64,000 nucleotides of DNA from Dendrocalamus latiflorus (Eukaryota; Streptophyta; Magnoliopsida; Poales; Poaceae): assembly GCA_017311315.1 (NCBI GenBank), contig CM029622.1, positions 16,069,100 through 16,133,099 on the forward strand, written 5' to 3'. The notes beneath the pieces were generated by a model. That model searched no databases. It saw nothing but the letters and a program-made list of their open reading frames with translations, and was not told where the DNA came from. Below are positions 1 through 11,561 of the stretch, piece after piece. The position numbers and the translations under genes were made by a program. The stretch's first letter is position 1; every line of letters starts with the position of its first letter.

Positions 1-3000
1 TCTTTATCAGAAGGTTTAACAACTGAACCTGTCAATCTCATGTTAGATTCTCTAACAGCATAACCATATCTCCTCCCTCTTCCACCAGATACAGCACCTG
101 GAGCCTTTGGGCCACTCAAGGCTTTCCCATCTGAACCAACTTGAGAAGATTCTCTATTGTTGGAAGTAGGTTTGTGATTCCTCTTCAGAGTGAGATCATG
201 GTTCCTCTGAGATTCAGCTTTTGAAACTCCAAAAGATGATCTTTCCCCTATCGAAGTTCTGTCCAGCAGGCTGTGAAATCCATCTACATCAACCATATGG
301 TTGTTTGCAGGTGCATTGAGCTGCTGAGAATTTGAATGGTCCATCACAAAGGGAAGCTTGTCTGCAGGTGCTACCGATTTATCAACAAAGCTGGAAGTGA
401 CTGCCTCTCTTGGGATATTATGACGTGTGTCTCGATTCATCTCATTAGGGAGACCACTTGAAGCATTCTGATTCAATATATATGGAGTTGGTGTGGATGA
501 ATGAATGGAGGGCATTGCCTGAGATTGTGGCCGAACATTCTGGGTGATAGGGCGGACATACCACAACTGGCCAAACTGGAGTAAAGGAGTTGATGAAGGG
601 TGCATTTGAGCCAGGGATGGGTTAATCTGATTGTGGAGATGGATCGGCATCTGTATGGAACCAATCTGAATGACTGGAACCGGAGTTGGTATTAAAGAAG
701 GTCCAGAAAACAAACCAAACTGGAGGTTAACAGAGACTTCGCTCTGGCCAATTACCGCTGAAGCTGATGACATAATAGGATCTGTGGAAGTTGCCTGAGG
801 TAACTTGGAGCTTGACACAGATGTTACTGAGCAGCCGGATGGCTCACCATTAGTATCATCAGTCAAGGCATTTATACGATCAAGAGCCAAGTCCTGCCGT
901 GCCTTCTCTGCTTCTGTAACAAGGTCAGAAGGACCAACTGAACCAATACCCAACTCTTGCTCCACATCACCTGAGTGCACACCAATTACCCTTTCACTGC
1001 TCTTCATAGAAGTTAATTCAAGCTTGCTGTTCGGGGGAATTTCAACCTGTACACCCTCATCAAATCCAAGAATAACCGGTTCCATTTCTACAGGTGTATT
1101 CTGCCCCTCTGCAAACTCATCATCCAAGTCAAGATTCTCATCATCACCATCATTGATTTCATCTTCCTGGCAGCTATTGCCGCCTTCATCACACTCATCC
1201 TGTTTTTGCCTGCCTTCATTGTGTTCACAGGGCCATTCATCATCCTCCATGTGAGAAACCATACTTGAGGTAGTGATTTTGCTTGTGTTCGCTGCGTCTA
1301 GGTTTGAAGCTGCAAGGTCGTTGTCAGACATCACAGTTCGATCACCATCAGCAGAAGTTGGCAATGCAGGTGAATCACCAGAAACATCCATCTCGTCATG
1401 TGAAACATGTGGAGGCGAGCTAGGAGAGCTTGAAACAGAAAGAGAAGATTGCGAGCCCAATATAGGGCTCTCCCTGTCCCCACTTCGCTGTTCATTGACA
1501 ACAATGTTTTCAGCTGGTGCCCCATGCTGGTGAGATGCCTCTTGGTATGCAATTTCATACTGACACCGCATAGTTTGTTCATCATCTCTACTGGAACTCT
1601 CTCTCATCCCACCATCCACGAAAGACGAATTGCCACGTTGAGTGGAAGCACTAATTGTACTTCTCTGCATTGAGGTCACAACTGGGGGTGGGGGTACACG
1701 TGGTTGCCGCATAGAGTAGCGGGGTCTTGTAAAAGATAAATCATTAGCCTCAAAGTTCTGAAACATCGTATCTCCTTGTTGAGCATTGGGGCTTCCATGA
1801 GAACTGCTAGGCAGCCACCATGCATCTCCAAATCTGTCACTATTAAAAAACTCGGTGTCAAAGTCAGACTGCTTGTCAAAATGGTTATTCTCCCTTGGTG
1901 CATCCCACCTTGGAACCCTTCGTCTGTGACGGTAATCTTCCAGTGCCCATGGTGAATCAGCTGTCCGGCCTCTCGAAGATGGCCTGACTGGCACGGTCCC
2001 AAATCCATAAAAAAAATCTTTCTTAGGGAAATTTCCCCTACTTGTAGCAAAAATGTCACTGTAATGTGGATTCTCCTGGTCTTGAAATGCAGCCCTTGCA
2101 CTGTGATATGCATGTTCTCTATCAATAAAGGATGAGTGTCCATCTCTCGAAGTGTGCACCCTCGGAACTGCATCACTGTACCTGTTGAGACTGGAGGACT
2201 CTGATGACGCTGAGGTATTGATGCGCTCACCCATGCTATCACAATCCTGTCTTTCACCAGCAATAGTAGACTGTGACACATCTCTGTCCTTCAATGCTCC
2301 AGGTGCCAGTTCAGCTGAAATAAGATTCACATCCCTCGTGTTTGATTCCGCTTGTCTTCTAGCAATCCTTGCCTCCAATTCTAGGAGCTTTTGACGTGCA
2401 GCTTCTCTACGGCGCTCCTCCTCCATAGCAACCCTCCTCTTCTCTTCCTCCCTAGCAATTCTCTGCTCCTCGGCTCTTTTGACAACTTCCAGCCTCTCTT
2501 GCTCGGCTTGCCAAGCAGCCTGTCTCGCCTCTTCTTCCACCAACTTCTGCCTCCTCTCCTCTCTTATCAGCCTCTCCCTCTCCTCCTCATGTTTCCGGGC
2601 AATTTCTCGGGCCCTTGCCTGTTCTTCCATTACCCGTTGTCTCTCTTGCTCTTGTACCTTCAAGATCCTATTGAGCTCTGCCTCAAATGATTCCCTTACT
2701 GCGTCATGGAAATCAGCTGGTTTGGTTGCTTCTTTTTTCTTCTTTAGTGCACTCAAATTAACGGTGGCAATGCTATCGAAACCACTATCCTCAATTAAAG
2801 GCTTCACAGGGCTCCCAGTGAGCCGCTTCTCCCTGCCAAATTTTGCCACTGGCTCATTTATTAAAGGCCCTTTATTACCAAGGAAAGGCTGCACCTTGGA
2901 ACCAACAATATTCTCGAAAGAATGCCCTCTGCACCAGTTATTTGAATGATCACCATAACGTTCACTAGCAGTCTCCCCCACATGTGCACTTCCATATGGT

Positions 3001-4034
3001 TCTGCCCCGTTCTGTCCATTGAGGTGCACAGCGGGCAACCTACTAGTATTCCATGAATCCTTGGGTACACCATTAGTCATGCTTTCCCGATATGATGATT
3101 GCCCATTGGTTCCTCTCCCTGCACTGTATGGTCGACCATCTGTCCTCTCTCTATCGTGGCTTGGCATAGGAGGTCGCCACAAACCGTTCTGCCTGACCTC
3201 TTTATTGGTAGAGGCCAAATCTCTCCCAAAGGGCTCCGTCGTCGCCCCATAAAGGTCGCGCCCTGGAATCATGGCCTCACTCCTACCAAATCCCCTCTCC
3301 CTACTGTTGCGCTCCGGGAGGCTCAGCCCTGTATCACGCTCATCATCAGCCCAATCAGAATCATACCTAAGCCGGACCAGTGGAAGCAGCCCCAAGTCAT
3401 GCTTTTGCACCTTCTCCACGGAAGAATGGAGGCCAGCACCCGTGTCACCACCAGAGGACAAGGGCTCAGCAGCACGTGTGGACGTCACCTGTGGTCGCAT
3501 GCCAAGGGGCATCGGCCGTGTCTCTGGCGTGGCGGCCCGTCCCCCATCACCGTCCTTCTGAAGTTGCTGCGCAGACTGTGGTGCGACCGCTGCTTTCAGC
3601 GATGGGAAGTCCTCCCCGCGCAAGACGACTGCTTTCTCCGGGAATCCATATGACGGGGGCTTGGCGGCGCCGCCAGGAAGCGGCACGGAACCAGGGGGCT
3701 TCTCGGAGGCCGGGGATGGCTTGGACCAGCCGGCCGCAGGCCCGCCGGATCGGGGCGGGGCCGAGGCAACCCCGCCGCCCGCGGTGGCGGCCGCGCCATC
3801 GAAGCGTTCGTGCTCCTTGCGTAGCGAGGGGAGGTTCAGCGGCGGCGGGACGGAGAGCTTGGGCGGCTGCAGCTTGGCCACAGAGGAGCCGCGGGGGCGG
3901 GAGAGCAGAACCATGCCCCCGCCACCGCCAGAGGAGCCGGCGGGGCGAGAGGGGCGGCCGCCATGGTGGGAGGGGGCGGACTGGCCGTAGGATCGGTTGA
4001 GGTTAACGGAGACGAACTTGCCGGGGTGCGACAT
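1..4034 (-). CDS. Large proline-rich/charged protein, BAT2(PRRC2)-like N-terminus; 3' part outside window
   Basis: One uninterrupted frame of 1344 codons runs from the ATG at 4034 to the window edge with no stop or intron, so the product is longer than shown. It opens MSHPGKFVSVNLNRSYGQ, followed by Gly/Pro-rich stretches, LNLPSLRKEHERFD (about residue 65) and VVLRGEDFPSLKAA (about residue 130). I recognise these as hallmarks of a plant family represented by Arabidopsis AT3G50370 and related to BAT2/PRRC2 N-terminal proteins such as MOS1. Residues about 440-560 form a highly charged Glu/Arg helix, a probable single helix or coiled coil. The rest is low-complexity and Ser/Pro-rich with acidic blocks. 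The first exon is very GC-rich, as usual in grasses. No catalytic motif is visible; a nuclear RNA or chromatin-associated scaffold role is only inferred from the family. The upstream ATG at 4053 is out of frame, which supports 4034 as the start. Confidence 0.75.
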   Translation of the reverse strand, partial: MSHPGKFVSVNLNRSYGQSAPSHHGGRPSRPAGSSGGGGGMVLLSRPRGSSVAKLQPPKLSVPPPLNLPSLRKEHERFDGAAATAGGGVASAPPRSGGPAAGWSKPSPASEKPPGSVPLPGGAAKPPSYGFPEKAVVLRGEDFPSLKAAVAPQSAQQLQKDGDGGRAATPETRPMPLGMRPQVTSTRAAEPLSSGGDTGAGLHSSVEKVQKHDLGLLPLVRLRYDSDWADDERDTGLSLPERNSRERGFGRSEAMIPGRDLYGATTEPFGRDLASTNKEVRQNGLWRPPMPSHDRERTDGRPYSAGRGTNGQSSYRESMTNGVPKDSWNTSRLPAVHLNGQNGAEPYGSAHVGETASERYGDHSNNWCRGHSFENIVGSKVQPFLGNKGPLINEPVAKFGREKRLTGSPVKPLIEDSGFDSIATVNLSALKKKKEATKPADFHDAVRESFEAELNRILKVQEQERQRVMEEQARAREIARKHEEERERLIREERRQKLVEEEARQAAWQAEQERLEVVKRAEEQRIAREEEKRRVAMEEERRREAARQKLLELEARIARRQAESNTRDVNLISAELAPGALKDRDVSQSTIAGERQDCDSMGERINTSASSESSSLNRYSDAVPRVHTSRDGHSSFIDREHAYHSARAAFQDQENPHYSDIFATSRGNFPKKDFFYGFGTVPVRPSSRGRTADSPWALEDYRHRRRVPRWDAPRENNHFDKQSDFDTEFFNSDRFGDAWWLPSSSHGSPNAQQGDTMFQNFEANDLSFTRPRYSMRQPRVPPPPVVTSMQRSTISASTQRGNSSFVDGGMRESSSRDDEQTMRCQYEIAYQEASHQHGAPAENIVVNEQRSGDRESPILGSQSSLSVSSSPSSPPHVSHDEMDVSGDSPALPTSADGDRTVMSDNDLAASNLDAANTSKITTSSMVSHMEDDEWPCEHNEGRQKQDECDEGGNSCQEDEINDGDDENLDLDDEFAEGQNTPVEMEPVILGFDEGVQVEIPPNSKLELTSMKSSERVIGVHSGDVEQELGIGSVGPSDLVTEAEKARQDLALDRINALTDDTNGEPSGCSVTSVSSSKLPQATSTDPIMSSASAVIGQSEVSVNLQFGLFSGPSLIPTPVPVIQIGSIQMPIHLHNQINPSLAQMHPSSTPLLQFGQLWYVRPITQNVRPQSQAMPSIHSSTPTPYILNQNASSGLPNEMNRDTRHNIPREAVTSSFVDKSVAPADKLPFVMDHSNSQQLNAPANNHMVDVDGFHSLLDRTSIGERSSFGVSKAESQRNHDLTLKRNHKPTSNNRESSQVGSDGKALSGPKAPGAVSGGRGRRYGYAVRESNMRLTGSVVKPSDK

Positions 4035-4240
4035 CGGCGGCCGCCGGGCGCATGAAACCCTAGCCGCAGCCCGATGCGCGGGTCCGTGCGATGCACGCGC
4101 CCGCGTGGGCTCGGGCCTCGGGGTTTGTGCGACTGCGAGGGCTGGGTGAGGAGGAAGAGCCGGAGTTGGAGGTGGTGACTGGGCCCACCCATCTTTTCTG
4201 TTATAGATTTTCTTAAACAAACAAATAACATAATAACTCA
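4035..4240 (-). promoter_or_regulatory. GC-rich 5' leader/promoter-proximal region of the gene at 1-4034
   Basis: GC-rich DNA directly upstream of the ATG at 4034 changes abruptly to AT-rich DNA near 4200. It is probably the 5' UTR and core promoter. An out-of-frame ATG at 4053 could act as a short upstream start. I see no clear TATA box. Confidence 0.4.
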
Positions 4241-6093
4241 TATGTTGTCTTTTTAAAATAGCTTATAACATTCGATTTATTTATATAGATGCTCATACTA
4301 GAATTAAAAACTATCAGCTATAACCATCAGTCGTAGACAAAAAAACCCACTCACAAGAGAGATGAGGGCACCGCGGCACAAATCTTGAAGGTGTTTGCTA
4401 GGGCTGGACCGCGGTGTTTGGTACACGTTGGTTGTTGGACTTAGGGTTATTTTCTATTTGATCGATGAGGTGGCTTTGGGTTAAACCTGAGCTACTGTCA
4501 TGTGGCTTAGGCCTGATAAATGAGTCCTAAGGATTTTTTGAGGTAGGCCAGGCCACCTGGGGCTTGCATTGATTATAGCAGTGCGGCCTGACATATATTT
4601 GCCGACTACGGGGCATATTCTTCGTTGTTGCTGCTTGTGGCTCATATGGAGGTTGCGTCACGGTGGTGACATCTTCATCACCTCCCCCTCCCTTCGATCC
4701 GGTCTTCCTTTCGATGGTATAATTACTGCTTCCTCTCTCGCTTTCTATAGATTGGAGAATAGTATTATTACTGTACTAGGATCCAACGAATTCTTAAAAA
4801 AGGAGTATTATGTGATGTGAGATTGGTCATTTGGCTTTTTGATATCAGAAATTAGACATTGGTTAGTTCATTTTTGTATGGTTGATTCATCTCCCTTGAG
4901 AAAATTTGTGTTCCATCAGACCAATTTATTAGATTGATAGATTAGCAATTTATCTACTTTCGATCTATGAATCGCTTATGATTTCTCTCGAACAAATAAA
5001 TGAGATGGCTTCTCATCTGTTGTTTCGAAGCGGTTTATCTAGATAACCTTTTTGAAATGACTTATTGGTATTCGATTCATTCACATAAACACTTATATTA
5101 GAACCAAAATGTATTAACCATAGTCATAAGCCATCAGCCGCAATAGAAAAGAATCTAGAGCCACTGCCCAGGCCAGTCCACTAGAGGCATTGGTCTGAGC
5201 TCGGGTTAGGTCCTAAGCCATACCACATTTTTCAGGCGAGCCTAGGCTTTTTGCTAGTTTTGTCTTATTTTGTTTACCTAGGCTCGACCCAAGTCAACCA
5301 GGCCAAGTCGTGTGCCAGAGCAACTTTCTTTTCCTTTGGTCCACATTTTTTGGGCTGAGCTATGTGCAGGTGAACTAGTAGTGATGCTTATTTGGACTTA
5401 AAAGTTCTGATTTATGACTTATTTTATACTGTAACTGCTGGTAGTTTTTCAGCGTAATTAAGTTACAAATGAAAAAAAAGGTTATATCATTACGAATAAT
5501 GAAAAGGAATAAAGAGAAGACAAAAAAGGCCTAAAAAAGTCATATCGCCAGAAAAAGACTAACTAAGAAGCTAGAAGGTAGAATCAGAAACTCTGATGAA
5601 CAGTGCCTAAAAGGTAAACAGTGCTTAATGTAACATTGGCAATATGTGTGGATTTTTTTGACTTATAGTTTATGACTTTCTATAAACAAATAAACATGGT
5701 GATTTCTTCACTCTTTTGAAGTGATGTATTAAGACATTTTTTTCAAATCAACTTATCAGTATTTAATTTATTCACACAAGTACTAATGATAGGATCAAAA
5801 TCCATTAGCTTTTACCGAAAAGAACCTCACCCTATATATGAGCCGAGCGAACTAATGGTACATTTAGTCCGCACGTGGAAGCCACATGTCTTCGTACATT
5901 TGGTTCACACGTGCAAGCCATATGTTTCATAAAATGGATGCCCGAGAAAACAAAGTCAAATATGAGAAAGTACTTTGAAAATAGTAGTGAGTCTTAAAAA
6001 ACATTGAAGATAGCATCCCGCTAATGCGGTTGCATAAACGCTTTTTCACTTGAGCAAACCCTCTTGTGCTACTGACTTGTGTATTTTTTTTGG
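4241..6093. repeat. AT-rich intergenic DNA with three diverged copies of one short repeat family
   Basis: There is no gene here. Three related blocks lie at about 4213-4330, 4991-5150 and 5676-5822. Each carries an AAACAAATAAA-like start, a TTATTCACATAAACACT-like core and a TAGAACCAAAA-like stretch followed by ATTAACCATAG-like sequence. They look like decayed copies of one MITE family. A related tail (TTATTTTATACTGTAACTGC-like) recurs at about 5410 and at about 60430. Confidence 0.45.
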
Positions 6094-6240
6094 GATTTGC
6101 TCATGTGCCCCAAAGTTTAATGGTATTTGTTCATTTGCCCCATGATGTCTCACTGACATGTGGGTCCTGGACCTGCATGTCAGTGAGACATCATGGGGGT
6201 AAATGAGCAAACACCATTAAACTTTAAGGCAGGGGAGCAA
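6094..6240. mobile_element. Fold-back MITE-like palindrome
   Basis: Two arms of about 65 bp (about 6098-6160 and 6175-6240) are inverted copies around a short centre. Matching cores are CATGATGTCTCACTGACATG on the left and its complement on the right. Whole-length self-complementarity and small size fit a MITE. I could not define a clean target duplication. Confidence 0.55.
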
Positions 6241-7311
6241 TTTTTCCTTTTTTTAATCCCCTTTCCTTCTTCCAAGCTAAGGGGTACCAACTACTCGATT
6301 ACACTCATCCATCCCTGGTGACTCATGAAGACTTTTATGGCATGTTCATTTAGTCGTGGCCGGTGATTTTTTGTTTAGGTCAATGATTTTTAGCTAAAAA
6401 AGAATAACAACAATTATAAGAATTGACTTTTTAAAAAAGAGAACGAACGGTAGAAAAAATAAGTGAGATATACATACACGAAATAGAAGCAACAAGAGTA
6501 ACGTTTGTGATACGCCTGTGATCCCCTGTCTTATTTTCAGAGAAAAAAGAATGAGAAAACCGGTTAACTTCTAACTTCTTTAGAGAAGTCAAAAATAGAA
6601 GCAAATAGGCACACAATAATTAAGATGATTACGCTCCGGTCAGTGAGCAGCTAATTCTCAAAACTAGTGTTTTGTTCATTCCATGTTGCCTACACCACCA
6701 CCACCACTACTACTACTATAACTATTATTATATATAGAAGATTTTGTGATTTATAAGGTTTTTTATGTTGATGCTTGCAACTTGTAAGCCCTATTTGGTT
6801 GTTTAGGTGTTTCGTTTGATTATTTTCTCAGAATAAACATATTATTTTCCAACATCAACAAGTTAGTGTAATCAATAACAGTTAAAAGTGTGCTTCTAAC
6901 TACTAAATTCAACTTATATAAAAAAGGAAAACTTTTGATTTTTTTTTATAAAAAAGAAAGTTAGGGCAGTGTTTTAGACTTTCGGCTTAGATAGCAGGAT
7001 GTACGGTCAAGAGTTTTAGCATTGTAGGTTTTTATTTGATGGTTCTCATCTATTTGATCTTGATGATCTTGAGAAGGTTTCATTTATAATCTATCTTAAC
7101 TTATTTTGTTTAAAAGGTTTTGCTGTTGTTATTGTACATTAGAAGGCTTTAAGAGTGATGTACTCCGCTCGAACACAATCTGAAGTCCTAGCCTCCTAGG
7201 GGTAAATAGAAGCAGAAAATTAGACAATTGTTTTCGGCGGTTAAGAGAGTTACAATAACTTTTAAGGAAAATTTGGTTTCGCAACATTCCAAGAACACGA
7301 GTTTAAATTTA
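6241..7311. other. Intergenic AT-rich DNA flanking the Helitron 3' end
   Basis: No supportable gene. A short trinucleotide-type repeat (CAC then TAC units) lies at about 6689-6720. The rest is AT-rich and resembles decayed MITE DNA. Confidence 0.4.
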
Positions 7312-7343
7312 CTAGCGGCGTATGCGCGGCGCACGCCGCGCAT
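7312..7343 (-). other. Helitron 3' terminus: hairpin plus CTAG
   Basis: On the minus strand, ATGCGCGGCG, TG and CGCCGCGCAT form a perfect 10-bp stem. Six bases later comes CTAG, then the host T. This is the diagnostic Helitron transposition terminator layout. The hairpin is strikingly GC-rich within AT-rich surroundings. Confidence 0.85.
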
Positions 7344-7935
7344 GAAACGATGTGTAACGAATTGTGCTATGTAAAGAATAGTTGAAGCGTTAAGTTTCTG
7401 TTTGTTTGGTGTGGTGTGCTAATACAATAAGCGCTGTAGTTGTACAGGAAAAGGTGATATACGCAGGTAAAGTGAAAAGGGAAAACTATGGCGCAGATGT
7501 ATACAGAAAGTAGCGGGTTTGGAAGAAGGGTATTATATGGAGCAAATCTGTATAAGTTAATAGGTGATAAGAGGGTTTTTTTAGTAGCAGTAAGATCTAT
7601 GAGAGGGATAACATAATTAGCTACATTCTATACAACAAAATAATAGGCGTCAGCAGTAGTAAGCTGTGTCACAGGTTTAGCATAGTTGGCGAGACGATCG
7701 ATTTAACAAAATAAAAGTCTGGGAGACATCCTGTACAACAAAATAAGTGGCGCCGGCTGGAAGTACATTGGATGGTAACAACAATGGATGGAGTGAAAAT
7801 ATGTTGTTCGCTGTGAGCCCCAGGTTCACTTCTGCTGTATGGAAATTGTATAGGAAAGTAGAACTGTTAGTATGTGCGAAGTTATTATTTTCTGCATGGT
7901 AATAGGTAGTATTGCTGAGGAGCATATTGATATAC

Positions 7936-10900
7936 CTACTGTGGTGCGGCCTCTTTTGCATCAGGGAAGAGTTCTTTTGCAATTTTAGTTTTGTGCGCAG
8001 ATTGTGTTCCTCTGTAAAGAAGTATATATGGTACGATAAGAAAGCATATAGTTGGTGGATATATTTGTTGGATTTTTCAAGAGCAGTATGGAATGTAACG
8101 ATTTACAATAAAAGGAGCACCTTTTGTTTGATGGTGTTAATGAAGAAGATACATCAGTTTCTGGTGGTGTAATAAACTCATGCGTTCTTTTTTCAGACAC
8201 TGATGGCGGTGTAGTCTTGTAAAAAAGATGTAAATGGTTAGATATAAGGAAGCGTGCAAAAAAAGCGTATTTAATATAGCATGTGCTAGATGTCATGTTG
8301 ACGAAAGGAGAACATGATGGAAAAATTTGTGTTACCTGCAAAGGAGGAGCGCTTGGTGTTGGGGTACTTGGTTGCGCTTGTGCGGTAGCATCAGATGGGC
8401 CTATTAGGGAGATAGAAATAAGTTATTTTTTGTCATGTTTACTGGTTTGTTGTGTATTTTTCATTGGAGCTAAAAATATGCGCTTACCTGGTAATAGAAG
8501 TGCAGTGTGGTGTGGTAGAGATATTATCGATCGAACATGAAATGTTGGGCTGTCAGTCTGCAGCGATCTTTCTGACATTTGAACAATAACTTCATGTTTT
8601 TGACCAATAACCGCTTTTATTTCAGGTGGGACATGTTGTATTTGTGCATCTGTTGTTGCAACCAAAAGATCGCAGGTTTTCCAATAAGTTGCTGTGCTAT
8701 GTCACCGAAGAACATAAATTCTGCATGAACTGTTTTGTCTTGTTCCTCGTTTTGAAAATCTGTGGCATAGACATTTATTTTGTATCTGTTTAAGAATTTG
8801 AAAGGAAGAGTATATGTTAGTTTTTTTGTAAATTAGTTAATCATAAATTGTAAAAAGCATATGAGGTATATGAGTATATAATTAGTATTGTACCTTGGTT
8901 CTGCTGTTTTAGTACCACATCTTCGACACTCATATGCATCTCCATGTGGGAAAGTTTTTTTCCAACATGAAGAACATGATATATACCACCAAGACTGTTC
9001 TGGGACTAAATCAGTGATAAGAATAGTGAGTTTGTACCGTTGTCCCTGCATTTATGAGATTTCATAGTAATTAGTGTATAACTTATTTAAAATATTGGAT
9101 GTAAAGAAATGTATAAGGTTGAGATTTATCTTACTAAAGCTTCGTTTGGTATGAGCTCTATTAATTCTCGAACTGTTGTGGGTATCGGGTTGTTATGATC
9201 ATGTGCATGTTCTTGCCATTCAATCTGGTGTGGCCGGTTGCTAATCCTATATATCATGTTGTGAATGTATGTAAAAATAATGCAGAAACAAATGAAGAAC
9301 TGTATGATATGTGTGTTGGCAATGTAATAGTTTGGATAAAGTACAATTAATACATGTTCTGTAGAGCGTGTATTTCAGGTATTGGTATATTGATATACCA
9401 CTTTGATGCAGAAGTGCTCTGTAATGCTAGCTGGCCTACATGTGTACAGGGAAAAACAGAAATAAGGAAAAGATGAAGTTAGATGTATTTTATGTATGTG
9501 CTGCATATGCGTATTATTAAAGAAAAGAGGGTGTAATATACCTAAGTATGTGCCAACAAGCATGCCAACGAATAAAGCAACAACTGGTGCATCTTGAGAT
9601 ATGGTCGGTAGTATTTCAGCATTGAATAATTCATCATGATGGCCCCATAATGTTATGATTGCTGTTTGGCTATAAACAGACAAGGCGAAATTTTTTTTGT
9701 TTATCTTAGAGTTAGAAAAATGTGAGCATAGAATGTAGCAAGCAAGTAAGTAGAAAAAATGACTGTTGGAAGAAACATATGTACCTTCCGTCGCTTATGT
9801 TAATTGTTCGTTTAACAGTTGGGCCTAATTTTGTTGTTGTTTGGATAAGTTGGGAAGCAGCCGTTATGAGAACAACAGTATCTAATAAACAATTGAGTAT
9901 AAATAAAAAAGGCAAGAATTAAGATGTTGTAAACTCACTATCCTGGAACTAAATCAGAAATGAGAAGATGTACCTGATAAGAGAGCATTTTTGCCAATAC
10001 GATCATTTAGGATAGAAAATGGGACCGCATTGTATGCGTAAACAGGAAAACCTTCTGGTTCTGGAAGTATTTCATTAACCTTGGTGTATTTGGAAAACCG
10101 AGCTAGAATATTACCATTGATTGCGTTGTATGTCTCTTTTGCGGGAAGAACTTCGAAGTATTCAATTTCGTAGATACATCCTTCTTTCAATAAGGATGCG
10201 AATTTATGGAGCCATTTCTGGGGAACTAATCCTTCCATAACATTTGCCTTCAAAAGTAGGAAGCATACTTTACATGCAGAAAAAAACCATGTTGCATATA
10301 GAGAATGATAAAGATATCATCTTTAATACGTTAATGATCTGTTCATACTTAAGATAAAGATGTTGTCAAAGTATAGAACAGTATTTGTATGGTGCATGAA
10401 TGCACATGCTATACAAGTTGCTTGGATATATATTCTGGTAGTCTAACAGTTTGGTCAAAGGATCGTAAACAACATACAAAGTTAGATTTATGAAAATTAC
10501 AGAATAATAAACATGACATAATTGTTTACAAAGCTGCAAGAAAGGTAAAATGTAGAAAGTTATGCAGAATGCATTTATTACAGTGATAAGCATAGATGAA
10601 AAAAGGTGAGAAAATATTAATAGAAACATATGCCTGTTGTAATAAGGATGTAAATTTGAACATGGTTATTGTATGTAGAGAAGGACAAAGATAATATGAC
10701 TAATGTGGTAATGATTTGTGCATACTCAAGATGAAGATGTTGTAAAAGAATAGAACATTATTTGTATGCAGTGAGTGAAAGTTTTGAATACTATATACCT
10801 CTCTGTCAAGCATGATGAAGTCTAGATGATAAACATCTGTTGAATCATGTAGGTTTTTAAATTCCCAAACTCGTGGTAAGCGTACAAGAATTTTCCATCT

Positions 10901-10942
10901 GTGTGAACTCTGGTTTATCTGATTTAAGAGTGAGTACGCCAT
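7936..10942 (-). pseudogene. Helitron RPA-like ssDNA-binding protein, 11 exons, one-base frameshift
   Basis: Exons on the minus strand: 10942-10799, 10247-9974, 9881-9785, 9669-9542, 9435-9354, 9246-9135, 9045-8894, 8785-8488, 8400-8336, 8215-8121 and 8011-7936. Intron boundaries follow GT-AG and phases chain correctly. The product would be about 507 aa. It has an N-terminal OB fold (DUF223/RPA70 type, from MAYSLLNQINQSSHRWKILV), a second OB fold (LGPTVKRTINISDG, then TAIITLWGHHDELFNAEILP), and a C-terminal RPA zinc domain with CSSC and CRRC pairs in exon 7. The tail is short and Ser/Pro/Thr-rich. In exon 8 one base is missing near 8665-8672: the phase entering exon 9 fits only if a base is added back. 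Plant Helitrons often carry such RPA genes, presumably to bind single strands during rolling-circle transposition. Confidence 0.8.
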
Positions 10943-10959
10943 ATGGAAGCTGTATAGCA

Positions 10960-11561
10960 TAAAAAGGTTAGATTATAAATACTGCATTCACAGATAAAGG
11001 ACTATATTTATAAATTTTATGTGCTGTAAATTGGAAGAGTAATTTTGTACAACACAATGAATACAGTGTAAGGTATATCATTGGAGAGCATAAATAGATA
11101 TCAATGGAAAGAAGGTGTAAATAGTATTTAGGGACACAGATAATGTGCAGAGGGAGAAAAATAGTAATGGCTGTGGTATGCATAAAGGTATAGTTAATAT
11201 GTGCACTGCTTTTTGGTACAGTAAATGGATGGATAAGCGATGAATATAAGTTATGAACAAACCAGTAATGTGTATTATATGTATAAAGAAACATATGGAG
11301 ATGCACATGGTTTTTTGAAAGAAAAAATAATATATAAGCTGAGAGAAGGAGTCCACAAAGGTATAAAAAATAAGCATATATTTTATATTTTTGAAAACTC
11401 AAAGAAGTATATATGACAATTTGACTTACAAATGTAGCGATGTATGCAGCAAAGGTGGTCTATGCAGTTGTTTTGTGCAGTGGATGCAAAAAGGGTGCAA
11501 CAAAACTTTTTAAATAAGCAAAGCAAGTTAGGGCAGATAAGAAGAATAGTGGCGAAAACCA
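10960..11561. other. Spacer between the RPA-like gene and RepHel
   Basis: About 600 bp between the start of the RPA-like gene and the RepHel stop. It is AT-rich with no coherent coding frame. It should contain the RepHel 3' end signals and the RPA promoter, but I see no specific motif that proves either. Confidence 0.4.

Noticed and set aside
805..3990. Plus-strand frames over the first gene
   Set aside because: They are antisense shadows of the 1344-codon minus-strand frame, which has clear protein-family features.
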